NCBI GenBank assembly: GCA_002256345.1
Contig: NKIY01000009.1
Coordinates: forward strand, 1 to 64,000
Length of the DNA: 64,000 bases
Source of the DNA: Bradyrhizobiaceae bacterium PARB1
GTDB taxonomy: Bacteria > Pseudomonadota > Alphaproteobacteria > Rhizobiales > Xanthobacteraceae
Reading direction: 5' to 3'
Below, one piece after another: positions 51,657-59,578 of the stretch; positions within the stretch are counted from its first letter, which is position 1, and the number at the start of each line of letters is the position of its first letter. The notes under the pieces were generated by a model. That model was not told the DNA's origin. It saw nothing but the letters and a program-made list of their open reading frames with translations, and made no database searches. Position numbers and translations under genes: made by a program.

Positions 51657-51671
51657 TTACATAATTACATA
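51657..51671. promoter_or_regulatory. tandem TTACATA operator between peroxiredoxin/arsR and cydA
   Basis: TTACATA-A-TTACATA, the exact reverse complement pattern of TATGTAA-g-TATGTAA at the sulfide operon (26639-26653). AT-rich surroundings continue to about 51690. Positioned 39-69 bp before the peroxiredoxin start and about 208 bp before cydA, so it can govern the peroxiredoxin-arsR operon (autoregulation) and perhaps the bd oxidase. Confidence 0.6.
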
Positions 51672-51878
51672 GTTCGACAATAACATAAGTGATTGGCATG
51701 CCGTGGTGGCAAATGCTGCCGTTGTCGAGCTGGGCGTGCCCGATCAAAGCTTTCAGGAAGCCCGACAATGAACGTGAAGCTCGGCCGCGGAGCGGAGTTT
51801 CAGTACTCGACGGGTCGGCTGTTGTTGGCGGGCGGCGCGTCGGGACCCGCACCTCTACTCAATCCGAGGAAAACCGCG

Positions 51879-53279
51879 ATGCCCGACGCCCTGCTGCTCG
51901 CCAGAATCCAGTTCGCCTTTACCGTCAGCTTCCATTTCATCTTCCCGGCTTTCTCCATCGGCTTGGCGAGCTACCTCATGGTTCTGGAGGCGCTCTGGCT
52001 GAAGACCGGCAACGGGGTCTACGCCAATCTGTACCGGTACTGGCTCAAGATCTTCGCACTTGCGTTCGGGATGGGCGTCGTATCGGGGATCGTCATGTCC
52101 TACCAGTTCGGCACGAACTGGTCGGTCTTTTCCGACAAGGCCGGTCCCGTCATTGGTCCGTTGATGGCCTACGAGGTGCTGACGGCCTTCTTCCTTGAGG
52201 CCGGCTTCCTTGGCGTGATGCTCTTCGGCATCAACAAGGTCGGGCCGAGACTGCATTTCGTGGCGACCTGCATGGTCGCGCTCGGCACCTTCATTTCCGC
52301 CTTCTGGATTCTGTCGGTCAATAGTTGGATGCAGACACCGACCGGCTTCGAGATCGGCGCCAACGGCCAGTTTCTGCCCGGCCCGAGCTGGTGGGCGATC
52401 GTTTTCAATCCAAGCTTCCCCTATCGCCTCGTTCACACCGTCATCGCCGCTTACCTCACAACGGCGTTCGTGGTCGGCGCGGTCGGTGCTTGGCATCTTC
52501 TCAAAGACAAGACGAATCCGGGCGCGCGCAAAATGTTCTCCATGGCGATGTGGATGGCGGCGATTGTCGCACCGATCCAGATCTTCGCCGGCGATCTGCA
52601 CGGCCTTAATACGCTTGAGCACCAGCCCGCCAAAGTGATGGCGATGGAGGGGCACTACGACAGTCATCCTGAAGGTGCGCCGCTCATCCTGTTCGGTATC
52701 CCCAACAGCGCCGAGAAGCGCGTCGACTACGCCCTTGAGATTCCGAAGGCGTCCTCCCTCATCCTGAAGCACGATCTTAATGCGCCCCTGGCCGGACTCG
52801 ACACGATTCCCGAGGATCAGCATCCTCCGGTTGGCGTGGTCTTCTGGTCCTTCCGCATCATGGTCGCTCTGGGTTTCGCGATGCTGGGGCTCGGCTTTTG
52901 GAGCCTCGCCGCCCGGTATCGCAAACGCCTTTACGATTGGCCGTTGCTGCATCGCGCTGCGATCGCAATGGGGCCGAGCGGTTTCGTGGCGGTGATCGCC
53001 GGCTGGGTCACAACCGAGGTCGGGCGTCAGCCTTTCACAGTCTACGGCCTGCTGAGGACGGCGGAATCGGCGGCGCCCTTGGAGGCACCCGCTGTCGCCG
53101 CCTCATTGGTCGCGTTCATCGTTGTTTACTTCGCGGTTTTCGGCGCGGGGACCTTCTACATTCTGAAGCTAATGGCCAAACCACCGCAGCCCCACGAGAC
53201 AGCCGATCCGTCGGGTGGAAAGCCTATCCGCGCCGCCGGCATCACCCCGGCAGTGGCCGTCGAAGGGAGAGCGTCGTGA
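51879..53279 (+). CDS. cydA: cytochrome bd oxidase subunit I, cyanide-insensitive type
   Basis: A 466-residue membrane protein with the CydA plan (ALLLARIQFAFTVSFHFIFP, WKIFALAFGMGVVSGIVMSY-like helix, GRQPFTVYGLLRTAE). The Q-loop between helices VI and VII is short, as in CIO-type (CioA) enzymes. Quinol oxidase resistant to sulfide and cyanide, which fits beside sulfide-detoxifying genes. ATG 51879 is chosen for GAGGA upstream; longer frames to 51693 contain the operator region. Confidence 0.93.
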   Translation: MPDALLLARIQFAFTVSFHFIFPAFSIGLASYLMVLEALWLKTGNGVYANLYRYWLKIFALAFGMGVVSGIVMSYQFGTNWSVFSDKAGPVIGPLMAYEVLTAFFLEAGFLGVMLFGINKVGPRLHFVATCMVALGTFISAFWILSVNSWMQTPTGFEIGANGQFLPGPSWWAIVFNPSFPYRLVHTVIAAYLTTAFVVGAVGAWHLLKDKTNPGARKMFSMAMWMAAIVAPIQIFAGDLHGLNTLEHQPAKVMAMEGHYDSHPEGAPLILFGIPNSAEKRVDYALEIPKASSLILKHDLNAPLAGLDTIPEDQHPPVGVVFWSFRIMVALGFAMLGLGFWSLAARYRKRLYDWPLLHRAAIAMGPSGFVAVIAGWVTTEVGRQPFTVYGLLRTAESAAPLEAPAVAASLVAFIVVYFAVFGAGTFYILKLMAKPPQPHETADPSGGKPIRAAGITPAVAVEGRAS

Positions 53280-54277
53280 TGATCGATCTCACCATCATCT
53301 GGGCAGCGATCATCGCTTTTGCCGTGGCAGCCTATGTCGTCATGGACGGGTTCGATCTCGGAATCGGTATCCTGTTCCCCACGTTTCGAGTTGGCGGCGA
53401 GCGCGACCGCGCCATGAACAGCATCGCGCCGGTTTGGGACGGCAACGAGACCTGGCTAGTCCTCGGCGGCGGCGGCCTGATGGCCGCGTTCCCGCTTGCG
53501 TACGCAATCGTGCTTCCGGCCCTCTACGCTCCGCTCATCGCAATGCTGCTTGGCTTGGTATTTCGCGGCGTCGCCTTCGAATTCCGGTGGCGTGATCCCG
53601 GCCATCGACGGTTCTGGGATATAGCCTTTTGCGGCGGGTCGGTTGTCGCCACTATCGCTCAGGGGATCACGCTCGGCGCGCTTCTTCAAGGCATCCATGT
53701 CGAGGGCCGGGCCTATGGCGGCGGCTGGTGGGACTGGCTCACCCCGTTCACCCTTCTTACGGGTGTGAGCCTAGTGGCGGGATACGCACTGCTCGGAGCG
53801 GGGTGGTTGATCTGGAAGACTGACGGCCCAACGCAGGCCCATGCGCGCAAACATGCTCGCATGCTCACGATCGCCCTTGTCGGGGCAATCGTCGCTGTCA
53901 GCACGGCGACTCCCTTTCTCGATGCCAGCTATTACCAACGTTGGTTCGGCTGGCCGGGTGTGCTCGCGGCGGCCCAAATGCCTCTGCTCGTCGCCATTGC
54001 CGCATTTATTCTCTGGCGATCGATCGACCGCGGCCGTGACTGGCTGCCGTTTGCAATGACACTTCTTTTGTTCGGTCTCTCGATGGCGGGGTTGGCGATT
54101 TCGATCTGGCCCGATGTGATCCCCGGCAGGGTGTCCATCTGGGATGCCGCCGCGCCCGAACGAAGCCAGGTCTTCATGCTGATCGGTGCAGGCCTGCTCG
54201 TCCCGGTTATCCTGGCCTACACAGCCTGGGCCTATTGGGTCTTCCGAGGCAAAGTCGATGAAACTGGATACCACTGA
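53279..54277 (+). CDS. cydB: cytochrome bd oxidase subunit II
   Basis: A 332-residue protein with about eight helices and the CydB signatures AYVVMDGFDLGIGILFP, VWDGNETWLVLGGGGLMAAF and FRGVAFEFR. Partner of CydA. ATG 53279 overlaps the cydA stop; the GTG one codon upstream is a possible alternative. Its last 20 bp overlap the small DUF2474 gene. Confidence 0.93.
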   Translation: MIDLTIIWAAIIAFAVAAYVVMDGFDLGIGILFPTFRVGGERDRAMNSIAPVWDGNETWLVLGGGGLMAAFPLAYAIVLPALYAPLIAMLLGLVFRGVAFEFRWRDPGHRRFWDIAFCGGSVVATIAQGITLGALLQGIHVEGRAYGGGWWDWLTPFTLLTGVSLVAGYALLGAGWLIWKTDGPTQAHARKHARMLTIALVGAIVAVSTATPFLDASYYQRWFGWPGVLAAAQMPLLVAIAAFILWRSIDRGRDWLPFAMTLLLFGLSMAGLAISIWPDVIPGRVSIWDAAAPERSQVFMLIGAGLLVPVILAYTAWAYWVFRGKVDETGYH

Positions 54278-54392
54278 CAAGGCTTTGCCGAAGCTCTGGA
54301 AACGTCTGATGTGGTTCGCCGCCATCTGGCTTGCCAGCGTCCTGGTGTTGACGCTGGTCGCTTTCGTTATCCGAGCGGTTCTCAAAACCTGA
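54258..54392 (+). CDS. DUF2474 small membrane protein (CydX-like bd-oxidase subunit)
   Basis: 44 residues: LPKLWKRLMWFAAIWLASVL and a single membrane helix. The DUF2474 family regularly follows CIO-type cydAB and is thought to be the equivalent of CydX, stabilising haems. The start at 54258 lies inside cydB (20-bp overlap in another frame). Too short for many gene finders but positionally convincing. Confidence 0.8.
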   Translation: MKLDTTDKALPKLWKRLMWFAAIWLASVLVLTLVAFVIRAVLKT

Positions 54393-54558
54393 TGCAAATT
54401 CAGGGCGTCTACGCCGCGACCATCGGACCATTTGGCTGCAATATCCAGATGTACCGGTGGCTCAATCCGCGGAAAGTCATGCAATAGGGATCGCTCGAAA
54501 ATCGTGATCCATATAGCTATTTGCCGATCTCGCTGTCTCCTTTGCCGAGGGTTCCTCC

Positions 54559-54575
54559 TTTAAGCTTGCGTTAAG
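54559..54575. promoter_or_regulatory. CTTAAG box H, upstream of L,D-transpeptidase 4
   Basis: TTTAAG-CTTGC-GTTAAG, one mismatch in each half-site. It lies 43 bp before TTG 54618, in line with the other boxes (41-71 bp), but only 7 bp before ATG 54582. This distance argues for the TTG as the true start of the gene. Confidence 0.6.
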
Positions 54576-54617
54576 TTTGAGATGTTGCCTCGGGCGATTG
54601 GAAACGGGGGAAGGACG

Positions 54618-55646
54618 TTGAAGCCCGGTAAACTGATCGCCCGCCGAAGCGCGTTGCAGATCATCGCGAACTCGGCCGCTCTGTTAGGGGCGGGGGCGCT
54701 TGGGGGCTGCCAGACTGACATATTGGCGAGCGCCAGCACTAAGGCAACTGCTCCTGTCCCGCGCAGGCTGCGAGCAGAAATGGCAACTCTGAACATGGAA
54801 TTAGGATCGCCGATCCTTCTGCGCGTGTTCAAGGTGGAAGCCGAGCTCGAAGTCTGGAAGGAAGATCGCAAAGGCCGCTTCGTGCTCCTGAAAACCTATC
54901 CAATCTGTAAGTGGTCAGGAGATCTCGGCCCGAAGATCACGGAAGGAGACCGGCAGACGCCGGAGGGCTTTTATGACATCACGCCGGCGCAGATGAACCC
55001 GAACTCGGAGTACTATCTGTCGTTCAATCTCGGCTTCCCGAACGCCTTCGATCGTGCCCATGAGCGCACCGGAACCCATCTCATGGTGCATGGCGATTGC
55101 TCTTCGCAAGGCTGCTACGCGATGACCGACGCGCAAATCCTGGAAATCTTCGCACTCGGCCGGGAGTCCTTCTCCGGCGGACAGAGATCTTTCCAAGTGC
55201 AAGCTTTCCCGTTCCGCATGACCCCCGCCAACATGGCCAGGCATCGCGGAAACCCCCACATGCCGTTCTGGCGCATGCTCAAGGACGGCAACGATCATTT
55301 CGAGGTGACGCACCGCCCACCTAAAGTCGATGTCTGCAATAAACGCTACGTGTTCAATGCGTTCGCGCCAGGAGACGATGCCATTCAGTTGAAATTCGAT
55401 CCATATGGTGAATGCCCGGCCTATGAAGTGCCACCGGAGATCGCTCAGGCGGTGCGGAAAAAGCAGCGCCGTGATGACCAGGAGTTCGAGCAACTCGTCT
55501 CGCAGGGCGTGGAAACTGCCCCGATCAAGAGCGGGCGCGATGGGGGAATGCACCCGACTTGGGTCTCAAAATTGCGCCCGCGAGAAATTATCGATGAGCA
55601 CGGCAATCTCAAGCTAGTCGTTAGTAAGACCGACTTCAGCCAATAA
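54618..55646 (+). CDS. L,D-transpeptidase 4, YafK-type lipoprotein
   Basis: 342 residues from TTG 54618 with GGGGGAAGG just upstream. Lipoprotein signal (RRSALQIIANSAALLGAGAL, lipobox GGC). YkuD domain of the YafK/DpaA group: VHGDCSSQGCYAM with catalytic cysteine in SQGC. This group cuts proteins such as Braun-type lipoprotein from peptidoglycan rather than cross-linking. Contains several further cysteines, unlike transpeptidases 1-3. Last cargo gene before the element end. Confidence 0.85.
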   Translation: MKPGKLIARRSALQIIANSAALLGAGALGGCQTDILASASTKATAPVPRRLRAEMATLNMELGSPILLRVFKVEAELEVWKEDRKGRFVLLKTYPICKWSGDLGPKITEGDRQTPEGFYDITPAQMNPNSEYYLSFNLGFPNAFDRAHERTGTHLMVHGDCSSQGCYAMTDAQILEIFALGRESFSGGQRSFQVQAFPFRMTPANMARHRGNPHMPFWRMLKDGNDHFEVTHRPPKVDVCNKRYVFNAFAPGDDAIQLKFDPYGECPAYEVPPEIAQAVRKKQRRDDQEFEQLVSQGVETAPIKSGRDGGMHPTWVSKLRPREIIDEHGNLKLVVSKTDFSQ

Positions 55647-55835
55647 TTCCTGGCAATCCTTCTCGTCGACTCGATGGACGTGGCGCCGAAGCTCTGGCAA
55701 CATTTATGCTGCCGTACGAAAAAGCAAGTTAAGATGGGTGCAGGCTCCCGCAACCATCTTTGCTGGCGTCGATCGCAAGTTATGATCGACGCCGGTCCCC
55801 GCAACCAAATCTATTTAGCCGCTGTAATGACCTAG
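55647..55835. other. non-coding right end of the element; candidate attR with tRNA-fMet-like 3' repeats
   Basis: No gene. CCCGCAACCA occurs twice, at 55747-55756 and 55798-55807 (GGTCCCCGCAACCA), 51 bp apart. Between them is a perfect 10-bp inverted repeat (55765-55774 and 55784-55793). CCCCGCAACCA is the usual 3' end of initiator tRNA-fMet genes, which commonly close rRNA operons in alphaproteobacteria and would be followed by a terminator as seen at 55836. tRNA 3' ends are standard ICE attachment sites. The other end of the element is outside the window, so this is inference. 55857-55978 shows nothing further. Confidence 0.4.
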
Positions 55836-55856
55836 CCCGCCTCTGGCGGGTTTTTT
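55836..55856 (+). terminator. strong intrinsic terminator
   Basis: CCCGCC-TCT-GGCGGG followed by TTTTTT: a 6-bp GC stem, 3-base loop and T6 tract on the plus strand. It could end the transpeptidase 4 transcript. If the att-site idea is right, it may be the displaced terminator of the host tRNA or rRNA operon into which the element inserted. Confidence 0.85.
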
Positions 55857-55978
55857 CATGGCTGGAACCGGCGCGCGCCAAGCCTCGTCGGTTGGAAGCG
55901 GGAGGATCAGTCCGTCCGGGAGCAAGCCTCCGAAAAAGCCGGCAGCAGGCGTTGCCTCGATCACTGCGATTCGCTCGC

Positions 55979-56875
55979 TCACATGAAGCCGGGATTGCGG
56001 GGAAGGTAGCGTTGCCAATCTCCGAATTCGCGGTCGGATAGAAGCACCATCGGATATGTAATCCGCATCCGATGCCTGGCTGCGATCTCAAGTGCCGCTT
56101 CACAGCTCCCGGGCAGGAATGCCGATATCAGCGTGGAGCTTTCCTGCGCCGCGATGGTCAGAGCTGCATCGAATACGCGGCCCATGCTGTCCTGATGTTC
56201 GACAGCAACCGGTCCGACATGGCCGGTCGATGCGACATAGGCATATCCCGCGATGTCGCCTCCCTCATAAAACAGAAATCCTTTCACCGCCGGGTCGGCG
56301 AGCAGGTACCGGTGGTGTTTCTCTCGCGAGATGCCGAGCGCGCTTCGGTCAAGAGTTGCCAGCGCGGCAAGGTCTTCAGGGCCGATCGGCCTGTATGCGA
56401 GCGGAGCCTCGACGTTCGTAACGAGAAATTCGTCGCGGTCACCGCTCATCATGTAGATCGGCAGCCGCGGAAACATGCCGTGACGAATGTAGAGTCCCTG
56501 CGAAACCGTGTTGAATGCGAATGTGATCAGCGCCTTGCGTTGAGCTCCGGTCTTTTCCGCGTGGGACAAGGCCCGTCCCAACAGCTCGCGTCCGATGCCG
56601 CTCCCTTGCATATGCGGCGCGATGAAAAGTTCAGCGAGAAACCACAGTTCATCACAAGCCCAGCTGAAGGCTGCCCCGACGATTTCGCCGTCGTCTTCCG
56701 CGACCCAAAGGCCACGGGGATCGTCCCGGAGAGAGAAAAGCTGGAAGCTTGCAGGACGAACCGAGGCCATCACTCCGAAGCCGTGGCGCTCCGTCAGGTC
56801 GTTGATGCTCCCGACGATGAGCTTCTGAACATCCTGCAGTTCTTCCGCGCGCGTCGGCCTCACTGTTACAGGCAT
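55979..56875 (-). CDS. tandem GNAT-family acetyltransferase
   Basis: 298 residues with two GNAT domains. The first (about 1-150) has the acetyl-CoA loop ELFIAPHMQGSGIGRELLG. The second (about 155-298) is more degenerate. Start 56875 (MPVTVRPTR) is preferred to 56938 because the added residues do not look protein-like. Substrate unknown. First gene of the host-like segment; it ends 122 bp from the terminator. Confidence 0.85.
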   Translation of the reverse strand: MPVTVRPTRAEELQDVQKLIVGSINDLTERHGFGVMASVRPASFQLFSLRDDPRGLWVAEDDGEIVGAAFSWACDELWFLAELFIAPHMQGSGIGRELLGRALSHAEKTGAQRKALITFAFNTVSQGLYIRHGMFPRLPIYMMSGDRDEFLVTNVEAPLAYRPIGPEDLAALATLDRSALGISREKHHRYLLADPAVKGFLFYEGGDIAGYAYVASTGHVGPVAVEHQDSMGRVFDAALTIAAQESSTLISAFLPGSCEAALEIAARHRMRITYPMVLLSDREFGDWQRYLPRNPGFM

Positions 56876-56989
56876 GCAAGCCTCCCAGTGCGAGACATTC
56901 CTCGCACAACAATAGCTTGCAGATGTGCGGCTTGACAAAGCCTATCTCGAAGATGTGCGTGGCTCCGGTCGCCTTTACGTATCCATGCG

Positions 56990-58153
56990 TCAGCCGTGCT
57001 GCGCAGCCTTCCAGTCGCGCTTGATCTTCTTGGCGAGCGACCATTTGTGTACTTCGGTCGGGCCGTCATAGATGCGGAAAGCGCGCACTTCGCGAAACGC
57101 CTGTTCGACGATGGTCTCGCCGGAGACGCCGGTGCCGCCCATCACCTGCACGCAACGGTCTGCGATGCGCATCAGCGCTTCGGAGACCGCGACCTTGGCC
57201 ATCGAGCTTTCATTGGTGCCGAGCGAGCCGGAATCCAGCACGCCGGCGCACCAGTCGATCATCAGCTCGCATTGCTTGATGTCGATCAGGTTCTCCGCCA
57301 GCATGAATCCGACGCCTTCATGATCGACGAGCGGCTTGCCGAAGGCCTGGCGGCGGCAGGCATAGTCGGTGGCGATCTCATTGGCGCGGATGCACAGGCC
57401 GAGCCAGCGCATGCAATGCGACAGCCGGGCCGGCGAGAGGCGGATCTGCGCATATTTGAAGCCTTCGCCGGAAGCCCCCAGCATCTGGTCGGCCGGCACG
57501 CGCAGATTATCGATCTCGATATCGGCATGGCCGCCGGGCATCGAACTGTCGATGGTGTCGAGCACGCGGACGGTGCGGATGGCGGGATCCGGCAGATCGA
57601 CCAGGAACATGCAGGCGCCGTCATCGGACTTCGCCATCACGATGCCGACCTTGGCGCCTTCCGCGCCGGTGATGAATTTCTTGCGGCCGTTGATGACCCA
57701 GTGATTGCCGTCGAGCCGGCATGTCGTCTGCATCATCGACGGGTCGGAGCCGGCGCCGCCTTCATCGGCCGGCTCGGTCATGAAGAAGGCCGAGCGCGAG
57801 GCGCCCGATACCAGCTGGTCGAGGAAGCGCTTCTTCTGCTCCGATGTGCCGACCTTACCGAGCAGATACATATTGCCCTCGTCGGGCGCCATGGTGTTGC
57901 AGGCGAGCGGGCCGAGCGGCGACAGGCCGGTCTTGATCAGCGCAATCGCGGTCTCGCGCTGGGTGAAATGCGATCCGTCGGGCAGGATATGCGGCGTCAG
58001 CACGCCGGCAGCGCGCGCTTTCTCGCGCAATTCCTGCACCAGCTCGTCGCTCGGGCCGTGGCTGCCGCAGCGCGGGTCCTTCTCGTACGGGATCACCTCG
58101 TTGCGGATGAAAGTCTCGATCCTGGCGGCGATGGCGTTGGCGCGCTCGGTCAT
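56990..58153 (-). CDS. acyl-CoA dehydrogenase family protein
   Basis: A 387-residue FAD enzyme: N-terminal helical domain, middle domain (SAFFMTEPADEGGAGSDPSM, HWVINGRKKFITGAEGAKVG) and C-terminal helical domain (ACRRQAFGKPLVDHEGVGFM, VMGGTGVSGETIVEQAFREV). C-terminal RIYDGPTEVHKWSLAKKIKR is typical of aerobic acyl-CoA or phosphotransferase-linked ACAD subfamilies. Substrate unknown; likely fatty-acid or aromatic catabolism. Confidence 0.9.
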   Translation of the reverse strand: MTERANAIAARIETFIRNEVIPYEKDPRCGSHGPSDELVQELREKARAAGVLTPHILPDGSHFTQRETAIALIKTGLSPLGPLACNTMAPDEGNMYLLGKVGTSEQKKRFLDQLVSGASRSAFFMTEPADEGGAGSDPSMMQTTCRLDGNHWVINGRKKFITGAEGAKVGIVMAKSDDGACMFLVDLPDPAIRTVRVLDTIDSSMPGGHADIEIDNLRVPADQMLGASGEGFKYAQIRLSPARLSHCMRWLGLCIRANEIATDYACRRQAFGKPLVDHEGVGFMLAENLIDIKQCELMIDWCAGVLDSGSLGTNESSMAKVAVSEALMRIADRCVQVMGGTGVSGETIVEQAFREVRAFRIYDGPTEVHKWSLAKKIKRDWKAAQHG

Positions 58154-58260
58154 GGCGGCGGTATCCTCGGTCGTTTGCGAGCCGGTCGCAGGCCGGCTTC
58201 TTCCTGGGACAGGTTGTGTCGAGGATAGCTTCTCAGGTCAACCGCATGGCCCGCAGCCGG

Positions 58261-59430
58261 TTATTCGACGGTGGCGGTCTGTTTTGCGGATGGCTGGCGG
58301 TCCTTTGAAAAGAAGGGATCGGCACGCGCGTCTGTCATCGCGGCGGCGTCCTCGTGCGCTGGCGCGGCCATTGCCTGCCGAGCGCTGCGGCGCATGCGCC
58401 ATGCTGTGATCGCCGCGAACAGAAGGCCCAGCGCGCCGAAAATGAGGGTGAAGACGAAGCCAATGGTGTTTTGCTGCGCCTGATCGTCGGCGTCGCCGAT
58501 GATGATCGGTCGCGCGGAACGGTCGTCCTCCAGATAGCGGATCGGAATCTGCCGCACCATGAGCCGTCCATTGAACGCGATCTGCGCCGCGAAGCGGTTG
58601 CTGATATGCGTTCGCCTGAACTGGCGCTCCGTGCCTGCGGCATCGCGCCAGGCGAGTTCGATGGTGTGAGACAGGTGGCGGTCTTTGTCGATCTCGGCGT
58701 GGAAAGCCGTGATGGTCGCCAGCGCGTCGCGCCCACGGCTGCGTATCGCTTCGAAATTCCGGCTGCTCGTGAAGTTGAACCAGCCGAGGACGCCGGCAGA
58801 TACGAGGAATAGCGCCGTCAGCGAAGCGAGCCTTGGCGGAATGTCCCATGTTCTGGACGCCTGGTTCGGCCTGTCCTCCGCGCCGGCCATTGCCGCGGCG
58901 CTGGCAGGCGGCACTGGAACTGCCGCCGGGCGGCGCCACCTGTGCCAGCCAAATCCGATCGCGAAGATGGCGGCGCAGATCAGAGCGCCGGTGCCGAAGA
59001 AATCCTGAAAATCATCCAGACGTCTGAGGCGTTCGGCGGCATCCGGCACGATGGTCGGCACGGCGTCGGCTTCGTCGGTTACCCGGATCGGCACCGGCAC
59101 CGGCCTGACCTTATCGCCGACCATCACGGTGGCCAGAAATTCCCCGCTCACCGGCACCTTCTGCCGCATACGCTCCTCGCCGTCGGCGCTGCGCCAGGCG
59201 AGGTCGAGTGCATAGCTTTCGTCGAGAAGACGTGGGCGTAATCCATCGAAAGTCAGCGGAAACCGATTACTTTTCTGGTGCGCGCCGGTGATCATGGCGC
59301 TCGCCGGATGGCCATCGGCGAGATTGCGCTGGATCGTGCGGGCATTATCCCAGGCGCCAAGCACCGCCAAAAGCCCCACCACGGCCATCAATGCCGCAAC
59401 ATCGCTGATCCTCCATCCGCCGATCGTCAT
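58261..59430 (-). CDS. DUF3592 membrane protein
   Basis: 389 residues with about four helices: near 10-27, 150-168, a third near 210-228, and a fourth near 325-345. Two periplasmic DUF3592-like repeats lie between helices 1-2 and 3-4. Start 59430 (MTIGGWRISD) preferred to 59469. No known function; members of the family are integral membrane proteins of unknown role. Confidence 0.75.
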   Translation of the reverse strand: MTIGGWRISDVAALMAVVGLLAVLGAWDNARTIQRNLADGHPASAMITGAHQKSNRFPLTFDGLRPRLLDESYALDLAWRSADGEERMRQKVPVSGEFLATVMVGDKVRPVPVPIRVTDEADAVPTIVPDAAERLRRLDDFQDFFGTGALICAAIFAIGFGWHRWRRPAAVPVPPASAAAMAGAEDRPNQASRTWDIPPRLASLTALFLVSAGVLGWFNFTSSRNFEAIRSRGRDALATITAFHAEIDKDRHLSHTIELAWRDAAGTERQFRRTHISNRFAAQIAFNGRLMVRQIPIRYLEDDRSARPIIIGDADDQAQQNTIGFVFTLIFGALGLLFAAITAWRMRRSARQAMAAPAHEDAAAMTDARADPFFSKDRQPSAKQTATVE

Positions 59431-59578
59431 TGCAGTGCCTCTTGAGCGCGTGCGTGTCGCTGTATGCAACTATCTAGACGTTTGGCGCCGGCCTAACCCG
59501 AAATAGGTTCGCAGCCTTGCGTCTCGACCGCCGCAGGACTTGCGTCTAGGTTTTGCGATTGAAATACGGAAAACGCGG

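Noticed and set aside
56996-58228. 410-codon plus-strand frame
   Set aside because: Antisense to a well-defined acyl-CoA dehydrogenase.
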